Assembly (NCBI GenBank): GCA_031841125.1
Contig: CM063106.1
Coordinates: forward strand, 46,055,806-46,119,805
Origin: Acanthococcus lagerstroemiae
Lineage: Eukaryota > Arthropoda > Insecta > Hemiptera > Eriococcidae
Reading direction: 5' to 3'
DNA length: 64,000 nt
How positions within the stretch are numbered: position 1 is the first letter of the stretch; each line of letters starts with the position of its first letter. The position numbers and the translations under genes were made by a program. Positions 10,201 through 20,310 of the stretch are shown in pieces. Under the pieces are notes generated by a model. The model made no database searches. It was not told where the DNA came from and saw nothing but the letters and a program-made list of their open reading frames with translations.

Positions 10201-11999
10201 GGATGTCTCTGTAATTTGTGATCCCTCATTCCGATTTTCGATTATCGCCTTAGATTTTCGACCTATTCTCATCAGTTTAGGCTACCAGATTTCGTCCCTA
10301 TGAAATGGATAATTTTTCAAGCTCAGAATTTTGAATCGTGTACGCACATATAGGTGGCAATTTATGTTAAGAGGGATACATTTCTGTCGATAAAGGCTGG
10401 TCTTCACCCCGTGAGAAATACGGTAGGTTAAATTACTGTTTGGGGAGAATGAAATTTAGTTGAATCAAAATTGGGAGAATTATCGAAGTTTAACTCGGGG
10501 CGTGTTCGGAGGAGATACGGAGCCGAACAAACATGTCCGGTGACAAAATCGTTCTTGGTAAAGGAATTTTAGCGTAATAGAAGCATCATTAACAGATTCA
10601 GATGAGCCGCTGGATTTCTTTGTTCATTTCAACTGGTAGGCAATATAGGATACAGTATCAACTTATTTTTTCTTTGTCTTTTCACTCGTAAATCTCAACA
10701 TTTTGCCAGTTGGCAAAATTGAAATCCCCCCCCCCACCATGTTTATGCGTACACGTCGGAAGTTGACAGGGCAGAATGAATTAAAAATTTTTAAAACCTG
10801 ACTATGGAATTCTGAGTACACCACTATAGTTGCGGAAATTCAAAATGAGCCCTAAAAAGCTTTTCTAATCGTAGCCATCATTTTTCGGAAGAGTAGAAAA
10901 TTCTTCAACCCCTGAATAAATTAGACTTAATCGTTGTAGATATTTTTCTTGTCGCACATCGATCCGACTTCCCGTCAACTAATGATCAACAGGATAAAAT
11001 ATTGTTTACCTTGCCGAAGATTTGTTCTGAACGATGATGCACTACGAGTATTTAACGAAGTTCATCCTTTTTCAGAACCAACAATACCGAGTCATCGAAA
11101 TCCGCCGCCCTTGAATAGTCAAAGCAAACGCCAGACACCGACGTTGCCTTCACCGACGATCGAGTACAACGCGAACCCGTCAATCATAACGAGCGTACAA
11201 ACGCCGAATGCGTCTGCCATGCTGACGCCCTCAACGGTGTACAACACCGCTCCTCCGGTGCTCATGATCAATTGTTGCTATTCGGGTAATAGAAGTCACG
11301 GATTCGAGCCGATCAGTATCATCGTGCAGAAGCAGCCGGACTGCAGCAGTCAGGTCATTACTGGAACGCAGCACGTGTCCGGCCAACAAATGATACTGCC
11401 GGCCAGTAGGTACTATCCGGATCTGAATAATGGCGACTGTAATGGCTTGACTTTCAGCCAGGTAAGTAATTTAAATCCTTTACTTACTGGAGAATAAGTG
11501 AAAGCCAGAATTGGAGGATTTTCTATCGTCTTTTCCATAGACCAGTTTGTTTTTTATTCCGCTTATTCGAGGTCGCTAGTTGTAAATTCGAAATATTTAT
11601 CTTTGGTTGCCCATATCGAATATTTTGTGACTTCTTCCGATGCTGGCTGAAGCTTTTTCACGAGTAGTCAGTGCTCGAGCGCATGAACAAAAGTACTAAC
11701 GGAAGTTTCTTTTTCAGGGCGATTCGCTTGACAACACGACGGTGGACAATGGCAGGAACCGAGAACATCAGTTACAAGAGTGGGCTAAATGTAATTTGAG
11801 AAGCCCATCTACCAATAGTAGTAGCCAGAATGAGTGTGTCGTATGCTGCGAAAGGCCGATCGACTGTGTCTTGTACAAATGTGGGCACATGTGTCTGTGT
11901 TATGACTGCGCAAAAGAGCTGTGGCGTGGCAGAGGCGACGGCCACTGCCCGTATTGTCGAGCTGTCATCAGAGACGTGGTCCGGACTTATAAATCATAA
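4115..11999 (+). CDS. neur: Neuralized E3 ubiquitin ligase, copy A (5' end not present upstream)
   Basis: Coding exons: 4115-4287, 6799-6913, 7987-8275, 8718-8939, 9049-9175, 9415-9613, 9704-9841, 11076-11461, 11718-11999 (stop at 11997-11999). All junctions are GT..AG, every phase matches, and they give about 642 residues. The order is NHR1, linker, NHR2, Ser/Thr/Pro-rich region, C-terminal RING, the Neuralized architecture. Known role: at the plasma membrane the NHR1 domain binds Delta, and Bearded-type inhibitors also bind it; the RING ubiquitinates Delta, driving its endocytosis in the signal-sending cell so that Notch is activated. The first exon here starts mid-codon (two bases), so an upstream exon ending in phase 1 is required. 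The only good candidate in the window is at 45581-45755, on the far side of the gap. No frameshift or internal stop is seen. Exon boundaries were read by eye. Confidence 0.93.
4640..5540. repeat. Cryptically repetitive CATTCAGA / AGACT-rich tract
   Basis: Words such as CTCATTCAGA, CTCGTTCAGA, ATTCAGACT and TTAAGACT recur dozens of times at irregular spacing. Related tracts occur at 47690-47860, 54360-54720, 54900-55290 and 60030-60430, the last two in the opposite sense (AGTCTTGAA words). No clean monomer can be drawn, so it is either an old satellite or slippage-generated simple sequence. Confidence 0.6.
5926..6193. mobile_element. hAT-type MITE, CAGTGGCG family
   Basis: Termini CAGTGGCGGATCTA and its imperfect complement TAGATCCGCCATTG bound 268 bases. 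The flanking 8-mers GAGGAAAA (5918-5925) and GAGAAAAA (6194-6201) match at 7 of 8 positions, as expected of an ageing hAT duplication. A poly(C) tract lies near its right end. It has no coding capacity. Confidence 0.8.
6799..6913 (+). CDS. neur: neur exon: NHR1, second part
   Basis: It encodes IFVKLVEQSDNWSGVIRFGF, then TSHNPASL and PKYACP, the middle of NHR1. The WSG..RFGFTS..P pattern is diagnostic of the family. The donor is GTACGT and the exon ends in phase 1, which matches the next exon. Confidence 0.93.
6914..7986 (+). other. neur intron containing a deleted mariner-type element
   Basis: This intron is about 1.07 kb, and half of it is the inverted-repeat element 7165-7688. The remainder includes a poly(C) tract near 7844-7856. 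The acceptor is TTGATATTTACAG. Confidence 0.8.
7165..7688 (-). mobile_element. Internally deleted Tc1/mariner-like element with long inverted repeats
   Basis: About 120 bases at each end are near-perfect inverted repeats; the arms start TTTGGTGCATTAGC on the left and TTTGGTTCATTAGC read from the right. TA dinucleotides sit just outside (7163-7164 and 7689-7690), fitting a TA target site. Inside, the minus strand from about 7440 down to 7328 encodes a transposase C-terminus containing FDKWQEQMDACIAMNGAYFE followed by a stop, like mariner-group tails. The N-terminal and catalytic parts are gone, so it is non-autonomous. Confidence 0.75.
7987..8275 (+). CDS. neur: neur exon: end of NHR1 and start of linker
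   Basis: It encodes DLTNQKGFWAKAVNEGRYGG, VLYFYVSKSGTVYYGL, MFFSGVETSGPLWVMIDVYG and then a linker of about 30 residues. The GFWAKA, FFSGV and PLW..IDVYG motifs close the NHR1 fold. It starts in phase 1 and ends in phase 2. Confidence 0.94.
8276..8717 (+). other. neur intron
   Basis: This is a 442-base intron with donor GTAAGT and acceptor TTTGTTTGCACAG. I see no repeat or RNA gene in it. Confidence 0.8.
8718..8939 (+). CDS. neur: neur exon: inter-NHR linker and start of NHR2
   Basis: It encodes a Ser/Asn-rich linker ending in MKKIQQNLKLKPLPFHE, which leads directly into NHR2. The last 17 residues are mirrored by IKKIQQNLTLRPLQFHE in copy B at 32.8 kb, while the preceding linker residues are much less similar. 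Phase 2 at both ends. Confidence 0.88.
9049..9175 (+). CDS. neur: neur exon: NHR2, first part
   Basis: It encodes ERCGLNIRLSNDRCVAART, then EFCKGYVFTPRTIEPNEFVV. This is the NHR2 counterpart of the RDSFCKGLTFS block of NHR1. Its length, 127 bases, is the same as the copy B exon 32966-33092. Confidence 0.93.
9415..9613 (+). CDS. neur: neur exon: NHR2, middle
   Basis: It encodes VYMGGLTFGVTAQNPSKM, then the acidic loop ED..QLLDREHSFI and VHKNVANTPAVGDMLIFSL. The loop is the segment shortened by nine codons in copy B. The exon ends in phase 1. Confidence 0.93.
9704..9841 (+). CDS. neur: neur exon: end of NHR2
   Basis: It encodes EIRMKKNEEREISVFHV, then PNVKYFWFFDLYGSTIKI, closing NHR2 with the FFDLYGS motif. 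It is 138 bases long, as in copy B; 35 of 45 residues are identical between the two. Phase 1 at both ends. Confidence 0.93.
9842..11075 (+). other. neur intron (1.2 kb) homologous to the copy B intron
   Basis: No transposon is recognised here. The part from about 10430 to 10650 resembles copy B's intron at about 34970-35200, with shared phrases around ATTCAGATGAGCC / ATTCAGTTGAGCC, showing that the duplication included intron DNA. A poly(C) tract lies near 10727. Acceptor CCTTTTTCAG. Confidence 0.8.
11076..11461 (+). CDS. neur: neur exon: Ser/Thr/Pro-rich region before the RING
   Basis: It encodes about 128 residues rich in Pro, Ser, Thr and Asn, for example TPTLPSPTIEYNANPS, with a short conserved-looking patch PVLMINCCYSGNRSHG. 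This low-complexity spacer separates NHR2 from the RING in insect Neuralized. The first residues, EPTIPSHRNPP, align with ELPIPIHQNPP at the edge of the gap in copy B. Confidence 0.88.
11718..11999 (+). CDS. neur: neur exon: C-terminal C3HC4 RING finger
   Basis: The last 55 or so residues carry the RING: ECVVCCERPIDCVLYKCGHM, then CLCYDCAKELW, then CPYCRAVIRDVVRTYKS and stop. The cysteine/histidine ligands, CGHMC.CYDCA and the C-terminal CRAVIRD signature are those of Neuralized-type RINGs, which recruit E2 enzymes. All zinc ligands are present, so copy A should be catalytically competent. Confidence 0.95.
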   Translation, partial: GDSLDNTTVDNGRNREHQLQEWAKCNLRSPSTNSSSQNECVVCCERPIDCVLYKCGHMCLCYDCAKELWRGRGDGHCPYCRAVIRDVVRTYKS

Positions 12000-12480
12000 T
12001 AAATGTTGACGATGGATCCGCGTTCGGTGAATTAGGACGACAGTTGTATACTGTATGTTGTATATTCCCAAGTATTTCATCATTATGAAATTGTTCCATG
12101 TGCTATGAGTTAGGGTATCTCGTGATAAAATCGTTTATATTGATGCTCTTTGCTCAGTTTTGTTACTGTTTATGTTTCATTACTCATGTAAGCTCTTGTT
12201 CTTCCGTTTTTTGTTAATATGTATCCCTGTATTTTTTAAACCTCCATGTACATTGTGTAAGTACTATATAGTTTGTGTAAAGTATGTCCAGAAATGACGG
12301 TGAGAATTACAAGAGTTATTGTTATATTTTCTAGTCAACGTTAGTCATTAATCAGTGACATTTCTACAAGTTGGTAATCATTACGTGGTTCAAAGATATT
12401 TTGTTTATGCATTTTGTAATCTACCGGGTCATGTAATTTGATTAAGTTTTCTACAATAAACATTTGGTTTTTATTTTTGT
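12000..12480 (+). other. neur: 3' UTR of neur with polyadenylation signal
   Basis: The UTR is AT-rich. A canonical AATAAA lies at 12455-12460, about 456 bases after the stop, and is followed by a T-rich stretch. The exact cleavage site is not defined by sequence alone. Confidence 0.65.
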
Positions 12481-12635
12481 GTAGTTATATTGCCTCGTGA
12501 TTTTTGGGGTCAAAGAATAGTGGTGAAGCTAGATGTTGAAAAGTTACTTATGGCGCAATGTTATAGGTACGGATTATTTGGTCTTTGCAAGAGCCTGTGC
12601 TTGGAAATGGAAAGGGTAAGTGGTTTGAAACCCTA

Positions 12636-12853
12636 ATTGTGAAAACAACCATGTCAGTTTTGATTTTTTGACTTGAATAACAGACGGAGCTATATCCACT
12701 GTTTAGATCGATGAACTACCTGCTTGTTTTCATTTTAGGATGATGTACTGATAGAATGAGCCATAATGTTTTTGCACGTTGGCTGCAGATATAGCTCAAG
12801 TCTGCCATTTAAGTCAAAAAGATCAAAACTGATTGTATGGTTGTTTGCACAAT
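12636..12853. mobile_element. Palindromic MITE, about 218 bp
   Basis: Left ATTGTGAAAACAACCAT pairs with right ATGGTTGTTTGCACAAT, and the complementarity continues inward over about 65 bases with small gaps, for example TCAGTTTTGAT and ATCAAAACTGA. No convincing target duplication is visible, so the family is not assigned. Confidence 0.65.
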
Positions 12854-12951
12854 AAAGGTGTACGGAATTACTTGATGAGGCACGAGGTCCATTCTCGAAG
12901 ATGAAGTAAGAGATTCGAAGACTAATTTTGTCTAAAGCTCTAAACCTACAT

Positions 12952-13293
12952 CAAGGTGTCTACAGGTTTGGAAAATTTGGAAAAGTCAGGAATTTGTAAA
13001 ATAGGTCAGGAAGTTTGTAAATAGTCAGGAAATTCAACAATATTTTTAAGAAGTTTGGAAAAAACTAAGAATGAACTCACGGAAAATTTTTTTCGTCGTT
13101 TAATTTTACTTCAGCACTCCCTAGAGCCGTATTCTCCAAATAAAAACTATCAACTAAAAATTTCAGTTCATTTTAACCATAGCGTCTAGTAGTATGAACA
13201 TAAATGTATACTGTCTAAAGGTTTAAAGAAGAGAACAAAAAAAGTTCGGAAAAAGTCAGGAATTTATATTTTTTCATTCTTGTAGACACCTTG
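12952..13293. mobile_element. Inverted-terminal-repeat element with TACAT duplication
   Basis: It begins CAAGGTGTCTACAG and ends with CTTGTAGACACCTTG. TACAT occurs on both sides (12947-12951 and 13294-13298). The interior is A-rich with repeated GTCAGGAA words. It has no coding capacity. Confidence 0.7.
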
Positions 13294-13571
13294 TACATGC
13301 ATTTCGAGGATTCCAACTAACCTATACAGTGTTCTCCAAGGTGCGCACACCATACACCTCGTTCACTCGAACTACCTATCTACATAGCGGTGTATTGCGG
13401 ATTGCATGGTGTGTAGCGTAGGTTAGCTGGAAGCTTGGAAGTTGGAACAGACTTTCGTAGACGATGTAGACTAGCTAAAGCTAAAGACTTAACGGTAGCG
13501 CCGCATTGACGGCAGTTCGTTAGTCGGCTCCTTTGACTAATATATGCATAGTTAGAGCCCTACAAGTACAA
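13294..13571. repeat. Repeat-like sequence between elements
   Basis: The section 13308-13432 contains partly complementary ends (AACCTATAC.. and ..GTAGCGTAGGTT, CACACCATAC and GCATGGTGTG), suggesting another degraded palindromic element. No gene is seen. Confidence 0.4.
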
Positions 13572-13700
13572 GTGAAGACATTTATGCCATTTTGGCTCAC
13601 ATCGTGCCCGTGGATGCCGAATCCGACTATGTGGAGCGTATCGCGTAGTCAATTCGGCATTGACGGGCGCGGTGTGAGCCAAAATGGCATATGTCTTCAC
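13572..13700. repeat. 129-bp hairpin-forming palindrome
   Basis: GTGAAGACAT..GCCATTTTGGCTCACA on the left is mirrored by TGTGAGCCAAAATGGC..ATGTCTTCAC on the right. Arms are about 57 bases around a short loop near 13631-13643. The inner parts match less well. Likely a MITE or the inverted tip of one. Confidence 0.75.
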
Positions 13701-13710
13701 TCTTATATAA

Positions 13711-13778
13711 TTCGCGTTTGGAGTTTGGCCGCTAAAAAGTCGTTCTCTAGCGGCCTATTGAAATGCGGTGTGCTGATT
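13711..13778. repeat. Dispersed repeat shared with 60673-60734
   Basis: Both places carry TTCGCGTTTGGA, a GCTAAA(A/G)AGTCG core, CTCTAGCGGCCTA and AATGCGG(T/C)G(T/C)GCTGATTG. This shows a shared repeat family, probably the end of a larger element. Confidence 0.6.
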
Positions 13779-13787
13779 GCATGGGCA

Positions 13788-14665
13788 CCCACAGAATTTT
13801 TGATGAGGTAGCAAGAGAAAATGCTGACAACCATAATTTAACCCTGATTTTTGTATTTGAATTGAGATTAGTGAATAGTTAGTGCTAATTACTCAATTTT
13901 TCGAGACGAATTTGAATCCGTTGTCAAATTTGAGCTAGACTAATTTTTTGACCCATTTCAACCACATTATCGAATTTATCTTGGGAACGGAGCGTCATCG
14001 CCAACTTTGAACACTGAATTCGAATTCAGCGTAAAAGATTGAATAAGAAACAGTCTTTAATTCAAAATTTTTGATTTTTCAAATTTCTCCATTATACATT
14101 ATGTCTTTTTTGGGGCGAAAAATTTCTCGGAGAGCTTCGGCGTCGGCGCTGGTGCTAATAACTCAGTTTTTCGAGGCGAATTCGAATCCATTGTCAAATT
14201 TGAGCTAGACTCATTTTTTGACTCATTTCGACAACATTGTCGAATTTATCTGGGGAACGAAGCGTTGCCGCCAAATAATTTTGCAAATTTCTCCATTCTT
14301 TGACCCATCTTGACCACATTCTCGAATGTATTTCGGCAACGGAGCATCACCGCCAAATTTGAACACCAAATTCGAACTCAGCGTGAAAAATTAAGTTGAA
14401 AACAGTCTTTAGTTCAAAATTTTTGGTTTTTCAAATTTTTCAAATTTCTCGATCCATACCTATACACTATATCTTTTTTGAGGCGAAAAAATTTTCGGAG
14501 AACTTCGGCGTCAATGCTGGTGCTAATTACTCAATTTTTCGAGACGAATTCGCATCCGTGTTCATGGCCGCCCACAGAATTTTTCGGTGGGTAGCTAGAG
14601 AAAATGCTAACGACCATAATTTAACCCTGATTTTTGTATTTTAATTGAGATTAGTGAATAGTTAC
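13788..14665. repeat. Degenerate satellite-like array flanked by a 95-bp direct repeat
   Basis: Nearly identical 95-base segments at 13788-13882 and 14571-14665 (ACAGAATTTTT..GATTAGTGAATAGTTA) flank copies of a monomer with ATTTTTCGAGACGAATT, GAACGGAGCGT and CAGTCTTTAATTCAAAATTT. The same monomer family builds the foldback element at 24089-28156 and has a lone copy near 22630-22810. Confidence 0.75.
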
Positions 14666-15820
14666 ATCGGCATGAGCAGGGGTGATAAGCCGTTACTGAT
14701 TGGCTTAAACTTCCGCATTGGCTTATAAGCCATTGGCTGTTGGGAATCAGCTTACGAATGGCTTTTCCCCGTGTTATCAGCTGCTACTAGCCGTTCATGA
14801 TCGGCTCGGCTTAATTGGCAAGTTATATGTATCAATTCAGTAATCAGTAAGTATAAAATGAACCATGGAGTTCAAAATCGTCTCTCTTTTGCATCATAGA
14901 TTACACTGAGTCACTGATTCATAGAAATCTCATCTCTGAAACATTGAATTTGAATAAATAATTTAAACTCAAAGTAGCTAACATCTGGCGGCGGAATACG
15001 TAACTAACAAAACCGAGATCTTGGTTCTCCTAAAGGTTCTTGGCTCTATGTCATCCGCTGGAAAGTCAAACGGTTGGAAATACCAACCGTTGGAATAACC
15101 ATCCGTTGAATAACCATCCGTTGGAAATTAATGATAAGAACTTGTGCTGCAACTGTTGAAAATAAAAATACCAATTTCAGATTGATGATGATGTATGAAA
15201 GGGAATTGAAACAAGAAGGGTGTCCTTGTCGGTAGGAATATTCACAGAAATAAAGGAGCAGAATATTTTATGTTTGGCAATTTTTTTGGTACAAAAATTA
15301 CTGATTTTGGAGAAAGTGAACTCTTTTTGCTGTTGTTTCATTTTTCGGCCTCCCCGGGTACATTGAATTTGTTTACATTTGGGGGAGGTAAGTTTATTGC
15401 ACTTTTTTAGAATTTTTATGTAATTCCTCTCGTAGATTTTCTTTAAATGTTGCAGTGAAGATGTACAAAATTCTGTCCTTCATTGCAGGTTCTCGTAGTT
15501 TTACAGACTGGATTATTTTAGTAATAAAACAGGGGGGTCAGTTTCGATCATTGAACAAACATGAACAAATAAAACTGTATTCCTATTATTCGTATCGAGA
15601 AGTTATGTGTTGTCTTCATTTGGGGGTAATTGGTTATATCGCAATTTCAAATTATTCATCTGGGAACGAAACTTCCCTTGAATAGGCTAATTCGCCTCCG
15701 TTTATTCCTGTATTTCATAAACTGTTACAATTGGTGGAAAGTGCAAATTTTTTTTGATGTGGAAATTACAATCAAAAGATAAACTGAATGGATTGTCAAA
15801 CGAAATTCTGGGTTTAAAAA
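14666..15820. other. Non-genic, repeat-rich stretch
   Basis: The part 14690-14830 contains recurring GGCTTATAAGCC / GGCTTA words. The inverted partner of the 32.0 kb repeat lies at 15055-15127. No exon with family resemblance or flanking splice sites is evident. Confidence 0.45.
15055..15127 (+). repeat. Left member of a 73-bp inverted pair 17 kb apart
   Basis: It contains CCGCTGGAAAGTCAAACGG followed by two tandem AATAACCATCCGTTG units. The reverse complement lies at 32023-32096 with one substitution and one indel. Confidence 0.85.
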
Positions 15821-18800
15821 TGAACAGTTTTTTTTTTTTGGGAAAAAATTTTTTTTACTTTCATAAAAAGATCTGGCTTTTTATTCACTAAATATTTTTT
15901 TCTCTTTTTTTTTGTTTCTGGTTCCCCAAAAAAAAAATTATTTTGTTTTTTACACAAATTAAACAAAAGAAAATTTTAAAAAAAACTTTTTAAAAATTTT
16001 TTATTAATGTTAATTGTTAGGGCTTTAAAAAATCAAAAACCCCTGGCTAATTTAAAACATTCCTTTTAAATGGTTTTTAAAAAGGTAATTACCCACTGGA
16101 AACCAAAAAAAGGGTTTGTCTTTTCAATGTAGTTTTAAAAAGTGTGAGCTTGAGAATATTTCCAAAATTATGGTTTTTAAAAATTTGCATCATTTTTTTA
16201 AGGGGAGCAATTTCCCGTTTTTATTTAAGAGGCCCCTATTTTATTGGGATAAAAAAAAAACTTGTGAATCCAATTGTTTGTCAATTTGTAACTAGGTAAA
16301 TTTCTATTTTTTTTAAACCTTTGTTTTCCTCCCCCCAAAAATGAAGGGTTCCCTTGTTTGAATGAAAAAAAAAATTTTTGTGCTGTTTGTTTTTAAATTT
16401 AAAAAGGGATTTCGCGAATTAAAAAAGAAAAACCCTTTTTGGAAAAAAGCAATTCATTTTTTGGATTTTTTTAATTTTAATAAAAAGAATAAAAATCTGT
16501 TAAATATTTATTTCTTAAATTTCCCTTTTTTTCCCCTTTTTTTTTTCCTTTTTTGTTAGCAACGGGTATTTTATTTTGGAAGCATTTTCTTCATCAATAT
16601 CCCAGTTGGTTTATTTAATGTAAAGAATTTTTCGGGGAAAAAAAAAACGTTAAGCCATGTTAAATTTAGGGTGGTTCTTTCATTTTAAAATTCAAATTTT
16701 GGCTTAATTTTTTTAAAGCAGTTTTTGCGTTTTTTGGGGTTTTAAAATTGATTTTTTGATGTTTTACTTGAAAAAAATTTACTTCTAAAAAAAATTTTTT
16801 TTTCTTCTGCTGTATTTTTTACTTTTCTTCCAAAATTTTTAAGTTTAATTGGAAAAAGTTTTTGGAGAAAAAGGGGGAAAATTTTTTTCCAAAAATTTGG
16901 GGAAAAGGGTTTGGAATCATTTTTTTTAAAAAATTTTTAAAATTTTTAATAAAAAGTAAAAAAACCCCTTTTTTTAATTAATTATTAAAAAAAAAACAAA
17001 AATTTTTTGGAATTTTTGTCTTTTTTTTTTTGTTTAAATTCTATCTTTTAAACTTATCCCAATTTAATTTGTCTTTTTGCAAAAGGTTTTTCCCTTAAAA
17101 CCCCCTGTTTACCCCCGGAATGGGCATTTTTAAATCTGTTGGTTAGTAAATTAATCTGAATTTTCCTTTGCCCCTTTTTTTTTGTTTACTTTCAGCTGAC
17201 GTTTTTAAGAAAGTGGAAAAACCAAACTTTAATCCCATTCCCTTCCCCTTTTTTTTTTTAATGGTAGTGCGGGGTTTGTTTTTTTTTTTTTTTTAATTTT
17301 TACTGGGTTTGGATTTATTTTTTTTTCCCTTATTTTCTTCCTTTTACTTATATTTCCCAAATTTTTGTATTTGGTATTTACTAATGAGTTTTTATTTTTG
17401 ATTTTGGTTTTAAGGATACAAAATTTTTTGTCCTTTATTTTGTTTAAAGATGCTTTGTGAAATGAAAATTTGAAATCCAAAAAATTTTTCAATTCAAAAA
17501 TTTTATTAAAAACTATTTTGGTACCCCCAAACCAGATGGGCATTTTGAGTTGGGGGGAGGACTTAAAAAGGGAACAGGGGGGGTAAAATTTGTTTCTTAG
17601 GAAATTCAATCTGCCTGAAAACTTTAAATAAAAAATTTTATTTTTCCAAAAGGAAGAAAAAAAAGTCTTGCTAAAAATTTAAAAATTGTGGCCCCATACA
17701 CTGCAAGAGGTAAAATTGCCTTCTTTGGTAGGGCCTGTGAAACCTTCACATTTTTGGGGCATTCCCGAAAAAAATAAATTTATTTTTAAAAAAATTGCCG
17801 GGGTTAATGATTTTCCCCATTTTTTTTTTCTTAAAAAAAGGTTTTTTTTCATTTTTTCTTAAAATTTTAAAAAGTCATTTCTTTTAAGTGTTTTTATGGG
17901 CCTTACAAGTCCCCGGGTTCCTTAGGTTTTTTAAAATGCTTTGATCCCTATTTTATAAAGTTTTCCAAGATTAGTTTGTTATAAATTTTATTTTATTTTT
18001 TTCATACCTAGAAACAAAAATTTTTTTTAAATTTTAAAACTGTTTTTTTCAAAATTTAAAAATCATTCCTTAAAAGATGAACCCCTTTAAAGGGGGGGGG
18101 GACCCGGGGGAACTTTTGGGGGCCAATTTTTAAAAGGTTGAATTAAGTTACGACTACTATTCTTTAAAAAAATCCAAAAATCCCAGGCGGATTTTTATTT
18201 TTTAATTGGGAAAATTTAAGACCATGACGGGGTTTTTAGGAAAGGGGGAAAAAAATTTTTTTTTGCCCAAAAAAATTTTTCAACATTTTTCCCCCCTTTT
18301 TTAAAAGGTCGGTCTTGTTTTTTTTTTTGATTTAAATTCAACGTAACCTTTAGTATTTTTAAATTTAAAGTTTTTTTTTAAAAAAGGGGGGATTTTTTGG
18401 AAATGGTCTTTTAGGGCATTTTTTTTATTTTCCTCCCCAAAAAATAAAAATTAATATTGGGAATTTTTTCAAATGAATGGAAAAGCCCACATACTTAGTT
18501 CCCAAAATTAACGGAAATGGAAAGATTTTGCCAGAAAAAAAATTTACCCTGATACCCCAGGGCCCTTTTGGTAGTGGTTTTTAATCCGAGTGAATTCCTT
18601 GTGTTAAATGAAATACAATATGTTTTTTTCGTTCCGTTTGAATTTTTAATCTTTTCCTTTTCAAACGCTGTTTTCCCAAAATGGAAAAAAGAAAAGTTTT
18701 GAAAAAAACAAAAAACCCCGACGACAGAACGGCCCAATTTTTGGCTTTTTGGGTTTTTTTAAAGATCGTAAGCCTTTTTCCTATGAGTTTTTTATCCTAA

Positions 18801-20310
18801 AAAAAAAACTTAAAAAAGATTTTGTCTAAAAATAAAACAAAAGGTTTCATTTTGAAACTTTTTCCCCCAGCTTAATGATTTCCCATAATTTTTAATTTTT
18901 GTTTGGGAAATCAAACTGGTGAAAATTTGAAATGGGGAAAGTGGCCAAATGTAAAAACGTGTTCGGTTTACGGGAAAACAAAAGTTTTTTTCGTCAAAAA
19001 TTTATTTATATTACCAAATCACAAGCCCACAATCCTTTTCAAAGGTCTCGTAAAAAATTTTGCCCTTTTGAAACTCAAGAAAGGGGCCTTTTAACAAGGG
19101 GGGGGGGGGGGTTCGGGTTCCCCCCTGGGTGACCCGGGGGGCCAGAAAATTTGAAATGGCAAATTCAGAAATTTTTCCCCATATTTTAAAGACCCCCCCC
19201 CCCAAATTTCTGGATCCCTGGCAATTTTTTTCCCAGGATTTTTTTTCATCAGTACCCCCAAAAGACCAAACAAAAAAAACCTTTTAAAAAAAATAAAAAA
19301 ACATTTATTTTTTAGAAAAAAAATCAAAAAAAAAAGGGGGGGAAACCCCAAGGGAAACCTTTTTTTCGCAAAAAAAAAACCGAAAAAAAAAAAATTTCAC
19401 AATACATTACTTTAACACAAAAAATACAACTGAATAAACAAACCCAACCCTCACCCCCCCAAAACAACTTTTCCCCCCCACAACCCCCAAACCCCCCCCC
19501 CAAAAACCCCCCCTTTTTTGAAAACTTTTTCCCCCCCCTTTAAAAAATTTTTGGGGCCCCCCCCAAAAAAAAAAACCTTTTCCAAACACAAAACCTCAAA
19601 TTTTTCCAAAAAAAAAATAACAAAAAACCCCCCAAAATAAAAACAAAAAACAAAAAAAAAAAAAAATTTTTTTAAAAAAATTTAAAAATTACCAAACCCC
19701 ACCCAAACAAAAATTTTTAAAACTTTCCCCAAAAAAAAAGAAAAACCCAAAAACAAAAAAAAAAAAAGGGGGGGTTTTCCCCCCCAAAAAATAAAAAAAC
19801 ACCCAATCAGGGGGCAAATTTTTTTTTTTCCCCCCAAACAAACTCCAAAAAAAAAAATTTTTTCACCAAACCCGGGGGGGCACCCCCCCCCCCAACCAAC
19901 CACTTCCAAATGGGGCAAAAAACCCCCCCCCCCTTAAACCCCCACGCTTCTTTCCCATTCCATTTTTTAAACCCCCCCCCCCCAAAAACCCCCCTCCCCC
20001 CCAGGCCCCCCCATACTAAAAAAATCCTTTAACACCCACCTTTTTTCCAACTTAAAATTTCCCCAAATTTTTAAAAACAACAGCTTTTTAATTTTTAACC
20101 CTTTAAAAAAACCCCCAAACCCCAAAAACAACTAAAAACCAAAAAATTCAACCCCAAAACCCTTTAGGAAATTTTCACCCCCCCAACCCCCAAACCAACC
20201 CCCCCCCCCCCCCACACACTCCCCACCCTTCCCCCCCCCCATTTCGCAACCCCCCCTCCTTCCCCCCTAAAATTTTCCAAATTTTCCAAAAACCCCCATA
20301 TTTTTCCCTT
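15820..20310. other. Homopolymer-ridden low-quality block, probably uncorrected sequence
   Basis: For about 4.5 kb nearly every position belongs to a run of A, T, C or G three to twelve long. No codon structure survives, and open frames here are Phe/Lys/Gly runs. From about 19360 to 20310 G nearly disappears from the + strand. Normal-looking sequence resumes abruptly near 20320. I know of no biological repeat with this texture; it looks like homopolymer-expanded raw reads in a patched gap. Nothing in this block should be annotated as a gene. Confidence 0.75.

Noticed and set aside
15820..20310. Several open frames of 60-126 codons, some Gly/Phe/Lys-rich
   Set aside because: They arise from homopolymer runs in a block that looks like uncorrected sequence, with no family motif, splice context or codon bias.
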